From DATLFS01 sp035540935 (lineage in GTDB: Bacteria > Actinomycetota > CADDZG01 > WHSQ01): a stretch of 23,658 bases of DNA. The stretch's first letter is position 1, and each line of letters begins with the position of its first letter. The notes under the pieces are model-generated. The model was given only the letters and a program-made list of their open reading frames with translations. It did no database searches and was not told the DNA's origin. The position numbers were made by a program, and so were the translations under genes. Of the stretch, positions 14,501-23,658 are shown piece after piece. Location of the stretch: NCBI GenBank assembly GCA_035540935.1, contig DATLFS010000035.1, positions 1 to 23,658 on the forward strand, read 5' to 3'.

Positions 14501-15918
14501 AGCATGTCGAGCGTCGCCTCGTAGGCGCTGCGCGGGAGATCGCCGAACGGGGCGGCTCGCCGCACCAGAGCGAAGAGCTCGTCGACATCCCAGGCGTCGA
14601 GCGCCACTGCGGCCACGATCTGCTGCGCCAGGACGTCGAGAGGATTGCGCGGGTAGCGCGTCTCTTCTATGTCGCCCGCGAGGATGCGCTCCGCGACGAC
14701 CGCCGCATCCAGCAGGTCGCCCCGATACTTCGGGAAGATCACGCCGCGGCTGACCGCGCCGACCTGGTGTCCTGCGCGGCCGATCCTCTGAAGCCCGCTC
14801 GCCACCGAATCCGGCGCCTCCACCTGCACGACCAGGTCGACGGCCGCCATGTCGATGCCGAGCTCGAGCGACGATGTGGCCACCACCGCCGGGAGACGTC
14901 CCGCCTTGAGGTCTTCCTCGATGACGACCCGCTGTTCGCGGGCAACCGATCCATGATGAGAGCGCGCGACGACGATCTCCTCGTCGTGCTTCTCCGACGC
15001 GAGCGTGTTGAGGCGCGCGCATAGGCGCTCCGCGAGCCCGCGCGAGTTGACGAAGACGATCGTGCTCTTGTGGTCCTCGATCAGGCTCAACAGCTCGGCC
15101 TCCACGTGCGGCCAGATGCTGGTCCTCTCCTCCACGGCGCCGGCGGCATCGCCGCTCCGGACCTCACCGGTCACGCTCCCCGGCGCGGTCATCTCGTCGA
15201 TCGGGACGCGCACCGTCAGGTCGATCCGCTTGTCCGCCTCCGGGGCCACGATCGCGGTGCGGCCCGGTGCGCCGGAGAGGAACGTAGCCACCTCGTCCGG
15301 GGGCCGGACGGTCGCCGACAAACCGATCCGCTGCGTCCGGCGTCGGGCGAGATGATCGAGGCGTTCGAGGCTGAGCGTGAGATGAGAGCCGCGTTTCGAC
15401 CCACAGAGCGCGTGGATCTCGTCGACGATCACGGTGTCGACCGACGCGAGGGCGTCGCGCGCCCGCGAGGTCAGCAGCAGGAACAGTGACTCCGGCGTGG
15501 TTATCAGGATGTCTGGGGGTCGCCGCGCGAAACGGCGCCGTTCCTCCGGCGGAGTGTCACCCGTCCGGACGCCCACCTGTACGTCGTGGACCGGCGCGCC
15601 GAGGCGCTCCGCGGCGGCGCGTATCCCCGCCAGCGGGCTCCGGAGGTTGCGCTCGATGTCCACCGCCAGCGCCTTGAGCGGCGAGACGTACAGGACGCGC
15701 AGCCGGCGGCCCTCTTCGGGCGGCGGCTCGGTCGTGAGACGGTCGATGGCGGAGAGGAACGCAGCGAGCGTCTTGCCCGAACCGGTAGGCGCGATGACGA
15801 GCGCATCGGATCCGGACGCGATCGCCGTCCACGCGCCGGCTTGCGCCGCCGTGGGAGCGGCGAACGTCGAGTCGAACCATGCGGAGGTAGCGGGAGCGAA
15901 ACCCTCAGGGAGCGCCAT
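11509..15918 (-). CDS. lhr: Large ATP-dependent DNA helicase Lhr
   Basis: This is a 1469-residue full-length Lhr, an SF2 3'-5' helicase acting in DNA repair; the length is normal for bacterial Lhr (about 1500). The start is ATG at 15918. Motifs are the Q-like PTAAQ near 22-26, Walker A APTGSGKT (43-50), TTPESL (140-145), DEIH (166-169), SATV (201-204), then in the second RecA domain FVNSRGLAE, SSLELGID and QRIGRAGHQVG. The winged-helix and Lhr-core region follows (GVIFPKYRGDLLDAAV; TFILGASTWLIEDITHDRVLV; GKMPFWHGDARGRPYELG). The long C-terminal domain reaches to the end, with winged-helix-like parts and GGRSLLTF near the C-terminus. It starts 24 bp after mrpG and ends inside the start of nei. 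No frameshift or missing motif was seen. Confidence 0.97.
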   Translation of the reverse strand: MALPEGFAPATSAWFDSTFAAPTAAQAGAWTAIASGSDALVIAPTGSGKTLAAFLSAIDRLTTEPPPEEGRRLRVLYVSPLKALAVDIERNLRSPLAGIRAAAERLGAPVHDVQVGVRTGDTPPEERRRFARRPPDILITTPESLFLLLTSRARDALASVDTVIVDEIHALCGSKRGSHLTLSLERLDHLARRRTQRIGLSATVRPPDEVATFLSGAPGRTAIVAPEADKRIDLTVRVPIDEMTAPGSVTGEVRSGDAAGAVEERTSIWPHVEAELLSLIEDHKSTIVFVNSRGLAERLCARLNTLASEKHDEEIVVARSHHGSVAREQRVVIEEDLKAGRLPAVVATSSLELGIDMAAVDLVVQVEAPDSVASGLQRIGRAGHQVGAVSRGVIFPKYRGDLLDAAVVAERILAGDIEETRYPRNPLDVLAQQIVAAVALDAWDVDELFALVRRAAPFGDLPRSAYEATLDMLAGRYPSDEFAELRPRLTWDRAAGELTARRGAQRIAVTSGGTIPDRGLYGVYLATEGGSRVGELDEEMVYESRPGETFILGASTWLIEDITHDRVLVSPAPGRPGKMPFWHGDARGRPYELGQAQGRFLRGIGEDTAGVEARLEAAGLDERARRNLVDYVVEQKAVTGVLPDDRTIVVERFRDELGDWRLCVHSPFGAQVHAPWAQAIQARFHERLGVEVQCIYADDGIVVRIPDSDEPPDPHAVLFDPDEIEDAVVASVGSSALFAGRFRECAARALLLPKRNPAARRPLWQQRQRSAALLQVASKYESFPIVLETYRECLQDVFDLPALVDLMARTARREVRLVDVETAAPSPFASSLLFGFVSAFLYEGDQPLAERRAQALSLDRRLLGELLGRDELRELIDDEALASLELELQMLTPGFAARSADDLHDMLLGLGDLTFDEVAARAADPAAVQGWLQELESAGRAIRVRVAGAERVAAAEDAARLRDALGTGLPLGLPRAFLEPVADPLGDLVGRYARTHGPFDPAHVAARLGLGAAIVAETLVRLERDGRVARGEFRPGGRAGHEEWIDVDVLRRLRRRSLAAFRREIEPVPPEALVRFLPAWNEVGAHARRGSAAETLLRCIDQLEGIPLPASQLERQILAARVPDLEPFVLDGLCAAGEIVWIGAGAVGSDDGWVTLARADRAPLLRPDPAAAELSPRAAELLEALEGRGASFFRDLAAGVSGVPDDRELLLALWELVWAGLVTNDTLAPLRALPRPARRSRARGGRPTLPSRTAPPAAVGRWSVAPAPASDSTRRAHALAAAMLARHGVVTRGALSAERTVGGFAGVYPVFKAMEEAGKCRRGYFVEGLGGAQFAALGAVDRLRTDIDAPPVVVAAADPVNPFGGALPWPDAAGGAARPRRKAGASVVISSGSLVLYVEKGGRSLLTFGAPEHDVVSAVAALADAARRGSLPSALHVQRVDSQPAAGSPLADVLLEAGFRRTARGFRLA

Positions 15919-15942
15919 AGGCCTATCTTCTCCGGCCGGGCG

Positions 15943-16284
15943 CTACTCGCCGTCCGGCGGCCCCGACGTGTGACCGCGCAGCTCGTCGAAGCGCGTCTGC
16001 TCGTAGAGCGGGACACCGGCACGATATGCCGCCCTGCCGATGAGATGCGCGGCGACGGGAGCGGTGAAGAACTGGAACGCCACCGCGACGACGAGCTTGA
16101 CGCGGGCCACGGCATCGGGAGTGAGGACCGCCGCCGCCACGAGGATCAGCGCGAGCGCGAGGCTCGCCGCCTTCGTCCCTGCATGCATCCGCGAGAAGAC
16201 GTCCGGAAGGCGAAGCACGCCGACCGCAGCCAGAAGCATGAGCAGCGCGCCCAGCACGATCATCGCTTCGGCGATGAAGGTCAC
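15943..16284 (-). CDS. mrpG: Na+/H+ antiporter subunit G (Mrp complex)
   Basis: This is a 113-residue membrane protein, the last subunit of the Mrp cation/proton antiporter. It starts at GTG 16284, overlapping the mrpF stop by four bases (GTGA) and preceded by GGAGGGG. It has three helices; the conserved family segment GVLRLPDVFSRMHAGTKAASLAL is present in the first half, and FFTAPVAAHLIGRAAY in the second. The frame continues upstream to 16623 through mrpF and mrpE, but that part is a shadow. The C-terminal tail (YEQTRFDELRGH) is polar. MrpG is needed for complex assembly in the well-studied systems. The gap to lhr is only 24 bp. Confidence 0.95.
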   Translation of the reverse strand: MTFIAEAMIVLGALLMLLAAVGVLRLPDVFSRMHAGTKAASLALALILVAAAVLTPDAVARVKLVVAVAFQFFTAPVAAHLIGRAAYRAGVPLYEQTRFDELRGHTSGPPDGE

Positions 16285-16529
16285 CGGCCCCTCCCGAGCA
16301 GCCACGCGAGCGACGCGGTCGCGACGAAACCCAACAGGGTCGCCATCAGCACGGCATCGTCGAAGGCGTACGCCTCGAACCGGATCGCCAGCAGGGCGAC
16401 CGCGGCGACCGCGCTGAAGAAGGCGACGTCGGCCGCCACCGCGCGGTCGGCGAGCGACGGCCCGATCGCGACCCGCACCAAGGCCGCCAGGAACGAAACG
16501 GACAGCAGGATCAGCGCCAGGTCGATCAT
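16281..16529 (-). CDS. mrpF: Na+/H+ antiporter subunit F (Mrp complex)
   Basis: This is an 82-residue protein with three membrane helices, normal for MrpF. ATG 16529 overlaps the mrpE stop by four bases (ATGA). The family signature R-x-x-x-GPS-x-x-D-R-x-x-A-x-D is seen as VAIGPSLADRAVAADVAF, followed by FDDAVLMATLLGFVATAS. MrpF is a small structural subunit next to MrpE and MrpG in the membrane complex, and may contribute to cation binding in some systems. Confidence 0.95.
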   Translation of the reverse strand: MIDLALILLSVSFLAALVRVAIGPSLADRAVAADVAFFSAVAAVALLAIRFEAYAFDDAVLMATLLGFVATASLAWLLGRGR

Positions 16530-16858
16530 CGGAAGACCTGCAACAGACGATCCTCGAGCGCCCTGATGCGGGCTCTCGCCTCGTCCGGACTCTCGACGAC
16601 GAGGACGTGGACGAACAGCGCACTACGGTCGTCGGCGACCTCGAGCGTCAGCGTGCCGGGGGTGAACGAGATGGCGTTCGCGAGCAACGTCACCTGCAGA
16701 TCGGTCCGCACTCGGATCGGGACGCGCACGATGCCCGGTTTCTGCAGATGCCGCGGCGTGACTACCTCGTACGCGACGTAGAGGTTCGCGACAAACAGCT
16801 CGCGCACGTAGTAGCCGAGGAACATGAGACCGCGCAGGATGCGGCGGAGGACCGTCAC
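16526..16858 (-). CDS. mrpE: Na+/H+ antiporter subunit E (Mrp complex)
   Basis: This 110-residue subunit starts at GTG 16858 and overlaps the mrpD stop (GTGA). MrpE is often about 150-165 residues with two or three N-terminal helices. Here only one short N-terminal hydrophobic segment is present (LMFLGYYVRELFVANLYVAYEV), so this is a short form. The diagnostic cytoplasmic domain is intact: PGIVRVPIRVRTDLQVTLLANAISFTPGTLTLEV, then FVHVLVVESPDEA. Position between mrpD and mrpF confirms the call. Confidence 0.93.
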   Translation of the reverse strand: MTVLRRILRGLMFLGYYVRELFVANLYVAYEVVTPRHLQKPGIVRVPIRVRTDLQVTLLANAISFTPGTLTLEVADDRSALFVHVLVVESPDEARARIRALEDRLLQVFR

Positions 16859-18324
16859 GACGCGCCTCCGAGAACCGCTTCGACGTAGGGACGGCTCTCC
16901 ATGAGCACGGTCGCGGCGGTACGCGAGAGCACGAGCATCCGATCGGCGGCCAGACCCATCACGACCGACGCGGCCGCCAGCACGGCCGCCGGCGCCACGA
17001 GAGAGCGCGCTCCCCTTACGCGCTCCCGCGACGCCTGCGGCGCCTCACCCCAGAAAACCCCGTTCCAGATCTTCAACATGGAGAACAGGGTGAAGAAGGA
17101 GACGAGGATCGAGACCGCGGCGATCGCGTAGGCGCCGTCCTCGACCGCCGCGCGGACGAGAGCGAGCTTGGCGAAGAAGCCGGAGAACGGCGGCAGCCCG
17201 GCGAGGGAGAAGGCGGCCACCGCGAACGACGCCGCGAGCCACGGGCGTCTGAGCGCGATGCCCCCGAGACGGTCCAATACGCCGGTCCCCTCCTCGCTCT
17301 CGACCGCTCCGGCCACTAGGAACAGCGAAGTCTTCACGACGATGTGGTGCAACACGTAGAAGATGCCCCCCGCGAGGCCGAGCGTGCCGAACAACCCGAG
17401 GCCCATGATCATGTAGCCGACCTGGCTCACTATGTGGAACGAGAGGATCTCGCGCATCCCGTCGCGGCCGACCGCGCCGAACACGCCCAAGAGCATGGTC
17501 GCGCCGGCCACTACCAGGAGGACGGGCCGGAACGACGCCTCGCCCGCGAAGACGATCGAATAGACGCGGAACAGGGCATACACGCCGACCTTCGTCAGAA
17601 GGCCCGAGAAGAGCGCCGCGATCGAGGGAGGCGCCTGCGGATAGGAGACCGGCAGCCAGCCGTGGACCGGGACCAGTGACGCCTTCATCCCGAACGAGAC
17701 GAGGAGCAGCGCCCCGGCGAACGTCGCCGCTCCCGACCGCGACACCTCGGTTGCGAGCGCGGCCATGTTGACCGTCCCGGTGACCCCGTACATCACCGCT
17801 ACCGCGATCAAGAACAGGGTCGAGGCGAGCAGGTTGACCGATACGTAAACCGTTCCGGCGCGCAGCTGACCGATGCGTCCTCCGAGCGTGAGCAGCACGT
17901 AGGACGCGATCAGCATCAACTCGAAGAAGACGAACAGGTTGAAGAGATCGGCCGTGACGAACGCTCCCGCGACGCCGGCCGACAGAACGAGCACGAGCGG
18001 ATAGAAGAACGCCTGATGATCGTCGCCCCGGGCGACGGCGAACGCGGTGCAGACGGCGACCATGGCGGCGGCGACCAGAAGCATCAGAGCGGAGAAAAGG
18101 TCCGCAGCCAGGGTTATCGCGAAGGGCGCGGGCCAGTCGCCGACGCGCAGCGCCACGACCCCGCCGGAGGCGGTCGCCCTCACCAGGAGCACGGCCATCA
18201 CGAGTTGCGCGCCGATCGCGGCGAACCCGAAGACCCGCGGCCAAGGGACGCGGTGCCGGAGCACCACCGCGGCCGAGGCTGCGACGAGCGGCGCCGCCAC
18301 GACTAGCCCTAGGAGATGCCTCAC
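16855..18324 (-). CDS. mrpD: Na+/H+ antiporter subunit D (Mrp complex), proton-conducting NuoN/NuoM-like
   Basis: This 489-residue, ~14-helix membrane protein is related to the antiporter-like subunits of respiratory complex I. GTG 18324 overlaps the mrpC stop (GTGA); the frame upstream to 18663 is a shadow of mrpC. Conserved charged residues of the ion path are visible: the membrane Glu in FNLFVFFELMLIASY (E135), KASLVPVHGWLPVSYPQAP, and HHIVVKTSLFLVAGAVE with its Lys. GLPPFSGFFAKLAL is the late broken-helix segment. It works with MrpA as one of the two large transport subunits. Confidence 0.97.
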   Translation of the reverse strand: MRHLLGLVVAAPLVAASAAVVLRHRVPWPRVFGFAAIGAQLVMAVLLVRATASGGVVALRVGDWPAPFAITLAADLFSALMLLVAAAMVAVCTAFAVARGDDHQAFFYPLVLVLSAGVAGAFVTADLFNLFVFFELMLIASYVLLTLGGRIGQLRAGTVYVSVNLLASTLFLIAVAVMYGVTGTVNMAALATEVSRSGAATFAGALLLVSFGMKASLVPVHGWLPVSYPQAPPSIAALFSGLLTKVGVYALFRVYSIVFAGEASFRPVLLVVAGATMLLGVFGAVGRDGMREILSFHIVSQVGYMIMGLGLFGTLGLAGGIFYVLHHIVVKTSLFLVAGAVESEEGTGVLDRLGGIALRRPWLAASFAVAAFSLAGLPPFSGFFAKLALVRAAVEDGAYAIAAVSILVSFFTLFSMLKIWNGVFWGEAPQASRERVRGARSLVAPAAVLAAASVVMGLAADRMLVLSRTAATVLMESRPYVEAVLGGAS

Positions 18325-18647
18325 GAGGAGTCTTCCTCGATCTCGACGTCGTCCTCGCCCACGACGTCGCGGGCACGATAAGCGAGAGCGAGCAGGAAAG
18401 CGGTCATGGCGAAGCCGATGACGATCGCGGTGAGCGCGAACGCCTGCGGGAGAGGATCGGCCGATGGAGCGCGGGACGCGTCCGCCAGCGGCACGCCGCG
18501 GCGCGCCGAGCCTCCGGAGAGTACGAGGAGGACATTCGCCGCGTGTCCCAGCAGGACGAAGCCGAGTGCGAGGCGGACGACGCCGCGCTGCAGAACCAGG
18601 TAGACGCCGGCAGCGACGAGGAACGCGACCACGAGCGCGCCGCTCAT
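18321..18647 (-). CDS. mrpC: Na+/H+ antiporter subunit C (Mrp complex), NuoK-like
   Basis: This 108-residue protein with three helices is homologous to NuoK. ATG 18647 overlaps the mrpB stop (ATGA). Key segments are GVYLVLQRGVVRLALGFVLLGHAANVLLV in helices 1-2 and the signature DPLPQAFALTAIVIGFAMTAFLLAL in helix 3. The C-terminus is strongly acidic (EDDVEIEEDSS). The upstream in-frame extension to 19103 lies within mrpB and is not used. Confidence 0.96.
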   Translation of the reverse strand: MSGALVVAFLVAAGVYLVLQRGVVRLALGFVLLGHAANVLLVLSGGSARRGVPLADASRAPSADPLPQAFALTAIVIGFAMTAFLLALAYRARDVVGEDDVEIEEDSS

Positions 18648-19080
18648 GCTTCCCCCTCCCCACCGGCTTCCGGCTCCTCGCCCAGATAGCGGACGAGCGC
18701 GACGACGGTTCCGACGACGACCAGGAAGACGCCCACGTCGAACACGAGCGACAGCGTCGCCTTGAGCGTCCCGAGAACGGGGACCTCCGCTTTCCACACC
18801 GCGCCCTCGAGGAACTCGCCGCCGAAGAACAAGGGGAGGAGACCCGAGACGCACGCGATCAGGATCCCGGTGCCGAGCATCGTCCCGGCGGTCATCGGCA
18901 GCAGCCCTCTCATGCGCGCGACGCCGTGGGACAGGAACTGAAGGACCACGGCCGCGCCGGCCACGAGGCCTCCGATGAAGCCACCGCCCGGCGCGTCGTG
19001 GCCCCGCAGCAGGAGGTAGACGGCGACGACGACGATCACCGGCGTCAGGATGCGCGTCGTCGTCTGCAGGATCATCGAAC

Positions 19081-19084
<4 letters not shown>
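18644..19084 (-). CDS. mrpB: Na+/H+ antiporter subunit B (Mrp complex)
   Basis: This 146-residue subunit has four helices. GTG 19084 overlaps the mrpA stop (GTGA) and gives the expected start MSSMILQTTTRIL; ATG 19075 is a weaker choice. The family core is clear: YLLLRGHDAPGGGFIGGLVAGAAVVLQFL, then LPLFFGGEFLEGAVW and STLSLVFDVGVF-like segments (here KATLSLVFDVGVFLVVVGTVVALV). It ends in a Glu/Gly-rich tail. It is separate from MrpA, unlike the actinobacterial MrpA proteins of about 970 residues that carry MnhB sequence at their end. Confidence 0.96.
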
Positions 19085-21363
<2,279 letters not shown>

Positions 21364-21447
21364 TCTCCGATCACGCTTCGGGACGTCATCGTCGACTCGC
21401 TCCGTCTCGGCGGGGCAGATCGGACCGGGCGGTACCGGTGGTCGAGG
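21364..21447 (-). promoter_or_regulatory. Intergenic region upstream of mrpA
   Basis: These 84 bases are the only real gap ahead of the mrp operon and so the likely site of its own promoter, if it has one. I find no convincing -10/-35 pair. A CGGTACCG palindrome lies at 21430-21437, close to the end of the helicase gene, and GGAGA precedes the GTG start. Read-through from the helicase gene is equally possible. Confidence 0.3.
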
Positions 21448-23658
21448 TTACCGAACGCCGCTGTCGCGCTGCGCCTCGACGTAAGCGCGTCCCTCAGGGC
21501 AGAAACGCCGGAAGTCGCACCCGAAGCAGAGCCCGCTCGGCCGGGGCACGAACGTGCGTCCCTGCGCGCGCTCGAAGAGAGCCAGGAGATCCTCTTCGGT
21601 CGTTTCGAGATCGGTAGCGGGGGTGGCATCGGCGCGGCCCGAGCCGAGATAGAAGTACGTAACGCGCAGCCGGTCCGGCTCGACGTTCCACATCCGCTGG
21701 GCCGCCAGCGCGTAGATCGCGAGCTGGAGCCGCGCCGTCGGATCGTCCTCGTCTGGCTCGCGCCCCGTCTTGTAATCGACGAGCTCCCAGACGCCGTCTT
21801 CTCCTACGTAGACCGCATCGATCCTGCCGCGGACGAGGAAGGTATCGCCGACCGTCATCGCGAACGGCTGCTCGACGTAGCGTGGCTTGAGCGCCGCGAA
21901 CCTGCTTGCCTCGAACGTGCGCTTCAGCTCGTCGGCGGCGGGAACCCGCGGCGGCGACGCGCCGTCACCGGCGTCCCCGACCACCTCCTCCGGCGCGAGG
22001 TCTACCGGCACCTCGGGATCGTCGAGCCGGCCCTGCCCTATCGACCGGAGCTCGATCCAGCGGTGCACCTCCTGCCCCAGGCGCGCATGTTTGCTCGGCC
22101 GGCGCGGCAGCGGCCTTACGACGGTCCAGTAGAACTGCTTCGGGCAGCGTGCCAGCTGGACGATGCTCGAGACGGAAAGGCTCGTGAGGCCCTCGTCCGG
22201 CGGCGGCGGGGTGACCGGGGCCGTGACGAGTTCGAGCTGCTCCGCGACGGCCGCACGCTCGCGCTCGAACTCGGCCGGGTCGACGGCTCCGGCGAGCGCG
22301 TCGGCCGCGCGAGGATCCGCCTTCGCCTCCTCGACCGCGGCGCGCAGGCCCCGGGGGAAGAGCGGATCGCCGGCCACATCGTCGTCGGCCGGCCAGCGGG
22401 CGGCGCGCCGCGCCAGCTCCTCGCGCAGCGGATTCTCATCGGGGCAGTCGTCGACGCGGCCGACCACCACGGCGGGCAGAGGCGGCGACGCACCGTCTTC
22501 GGCCGACGGCGGTCGCCCCGCGAGCTGCACGAAATAGTCGCCCGGCCCGTTCGGATACTGCCGCTCGTAGTCGAGCCCGTACCAATGCGCGCACGTGACG
22601 TGAAGCCGCCTCCGCGCGCGCGTGAGCGCGACGTAAGCGAGCCTCCGCTCGTCCTCCGCGACCCTCTGCTTGAGGGCGGCCTGGAACGCGTTCATCGGCG
22701 TGCCCACGCCGAACTTCGGCAACCAGCGCGCGTCCTCGCGCACGGAGTACGGCAGCTCGTGAACCGCCTTCGCCGGGTTCCCCGTCACCTTGACGTCCGG
22801 GAAGATGTCTTTCGCCATCCCGGGGACGAACACGACGTCGAACTCGAGACCCTTGGCCTGGTGAACCGTCATGAGCTTCACCGAGTTCTCGTGCTGCGGT
22901 TGCGCCACCTCGAGGTCCTCACCGCCTTCGCGGGCCGCCGACAGGAACTCGAGGAAGGTTGCGATCGAGGCATCGCCCTCGAAGGGCGAGAAGGCGCCGG
23001 CGAAGTCGAGGAACGAGCCGAGGTTCGCCCGCGCCGCGCGCGCGACGTTGGAGTCGGATGCGGCCAGCTCATCTTCGAGTCCGGTGTGGGCGAGGACCCG
23101 CTCGATCGCCTCGACGAGGGACGTGCCCCGAAGGTCGCGGCGGAGCCTTTCGAGCTCGTCCCCCAGCCGGCGCAATCGTTGCCTCGCCTCGTCGGATAGG
23201 CCCTCGACCTCGTCGATCGACCCCAGCGCCTCGGAGAGCGAGAAGCGTTCCTCACCGGGGTCGACCTCCTCGCCCTCGGCAAGCTCTTTCAGCTCTTGGG
23301 CGAAGAGGCCGGTGTAGCGCGCCGCCCACCGCGCCAGGGCGGCCATGTCGTGATAGTCGACGCGCCACCGAGGACCCATCGCGATACGCGCGAACGACAC
23401 GTTGTCGCCGGGGTTCACGACCACCTGCAGGTACGCGAGCAGGTCGATCACCTCGGGCGTCATCAGCAATCCGCCGAGGCCGACCACCTCGACCGGGATG
23501 TCCGCCTCCCGGAGAGCGCGCTCGATCTTGGCGAACAACCGCCGCTTGCGACAGAGGATGGCGATCTCGTGATACGGCACCCGCCCCGGCCCGTCTCCGG
23601 CGAGCGCGGCGATCTCGTCCGCGATCAGCTGCGCCTCCTCGGTGTCGCTGCCGAGGAG
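21448..23658 (-). CDS. UvrD/RecB-type helicase-nuclease with Fe-S PD-(D/E)XK domain, 5' truncated
   Basis: The frame runs off the right edge, so the N-terminal helicase part (Walker A) is missing; 736 residues are visible. The visible N-terminal segment has SDTEEAQLIADEI and IAILCRKR, typical of UvrD/PcrA domain 2. Later come KLMTVHQAKGLEFDVVFVPG (motif V region) and DERRLAYVALTRARRRLHV (motif VI). The C-terminal third is a RecB-family nuclease: ARLGQEVHRWIE, VRGRIDAVYV and ELVDYKTGR give the H, D and D-x-K residues. Four Cys fit the AddB/Adn-type 4Fe-4S staple: one in ARCPKQFYW (codon 22144-22146) and three in CFGCDFRRFC (21499-21528). It probably resects double-strand breaks. Mycobacterial AdnA/AdnB share this layout; which one this resembles cannot be decided without the N-terminus. 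Confidence 0.92.
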   Translation of the reverse strand, partial: LLGSDTEEAQLIADEIAALAGDGPGRVPYHEIAILCRKRRLFAKIERALREADIPVEVVGLGGLLMTPEVIDLLAYLQVVVNPGDNVSFARIAMGPRWRVDYHDMAALARWAARYTGLFAQELKELAEGEEVDPGEERFSLSEALGSIDEVEGLSDEARQRLRRLGDELERLRRDLRGTSLVEAIERVLAHTGLEDELAASDSNVARAARANLGSFLDFAGAFSPFEGDASIATFLEFLSAAREGGEDLEVAQPQHENSVKLMTVHQAKGLEFDVVFVPGMAKDIFPDVKVTGNPAKAVHELPYSVREDARWLPKFGVGTPMNAFQAALKQRVAEDERRLAYVALTRARRRLHVTCAHWYGLDYERQYPNGPGDYFVQLAGRPPSAEDGASPPLPAVVVGRVDDCPDENPLREELARRAARWPADDDVAGDPLFPRGLRAAVEEAKADPRAADALAGAVDPAEFERERAAVAEQLELVTAPVTPPPPDEGLTSLSVSSIVQLARCPKQFYWTVVRPLPRRPSKHARLGQEVHRWIELRSIGQGRLDDPEVPVDLAPEEVVGDAGDGASPPRVPAADELKRTFEASRFAALKPRYVEQPFAMTVGDTFLVRGRIDAVYVGEDGVWELVDYKTGREPDEDDPTARLQLAIYALAAQRMWNVEPDRLRVTYFYLGSGRADATPATDLETTEEDLLALFERAQGRTFVPRPSGLCFGCDFRRFCPEGRAYVEAQRDSGVR

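Noticed and set aside
12796..15024. 742-codon open frame on the + strand opposite lhr
   Set aside because: The protein is Arg/Glu/Leu-rich without domains, and the opposite strand encodes intact Lhr motifs along the same stretch.

Overview
The window is about 23.7 kb of very GC-rich DNA with the look of an Actinomycetota chromosome, probably from an environmental or deep-branching lineage. The support is the strong GC bias, many GTG and TTG starts, a single-chain (homodimeric-type) pyruvate dehydrogenase E1, an lhr-nei pair as in mycobacteria, and an AdnA/AdnB-like helicase-nuclease with an Fe-S cysteine set. This placement is inferred from gene content; no marker gene was compared. Coding density is extreme: no gap exceeds about 130 bp and many genes overlap by 1 to 8 bases. 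I saw no rRNA, tRNA, CRISPR array, insertion sequence or phage gene.

Region 1 (1-6535, + strand) is the end of a carbohydrate ABC importer cassette: a lipoprotein-type solute-binding protein cut by the window edge and two permeases. The first permease carries an unusual ~150-residue extracellular insertion with an SdrD-B-like beta-sandwich. Overlapping start/stop codons join the second permease to a secreted beta-helix protein with a membrane anchor. That anchor is a duplicated His/Glu-rich two-helix unit. The chain continues into a metallophosphoesterase and a ParB/Srx-fold protein with a DGHHR motif. No importer ATPase is visible. This chained block is the best candidate for an undescribed system.

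Region 2 (6536-10711) holds a TetR-family regulator (+), then aceE on the - strand (tail to tail with tetR, 7 bp apart), a small two-helix membrane protein (+), and a single-CBS-domain protein (-) whose stop codon overlaps that of the small protein.

Region 3 (10334-23658, - strand) is one long co-directional run. It is read from the right: a helicase-nuclease cut by the window end, then a full seven-gene mrpABCDEFG cation/proton antiporter operon with every junction overlapping by four bases. Next, 24 bp further on, come lhr (large DNA helicase), nei (Fpg/Nei glycosylase, overlapping lhr by 8 bases) and the CBS protein. The Mrp complex exports Na+ (or other monovalent cations) in exchange for protons. 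lhr and nei act in DNA repair, and their position behind mrp suggests shared transcription.
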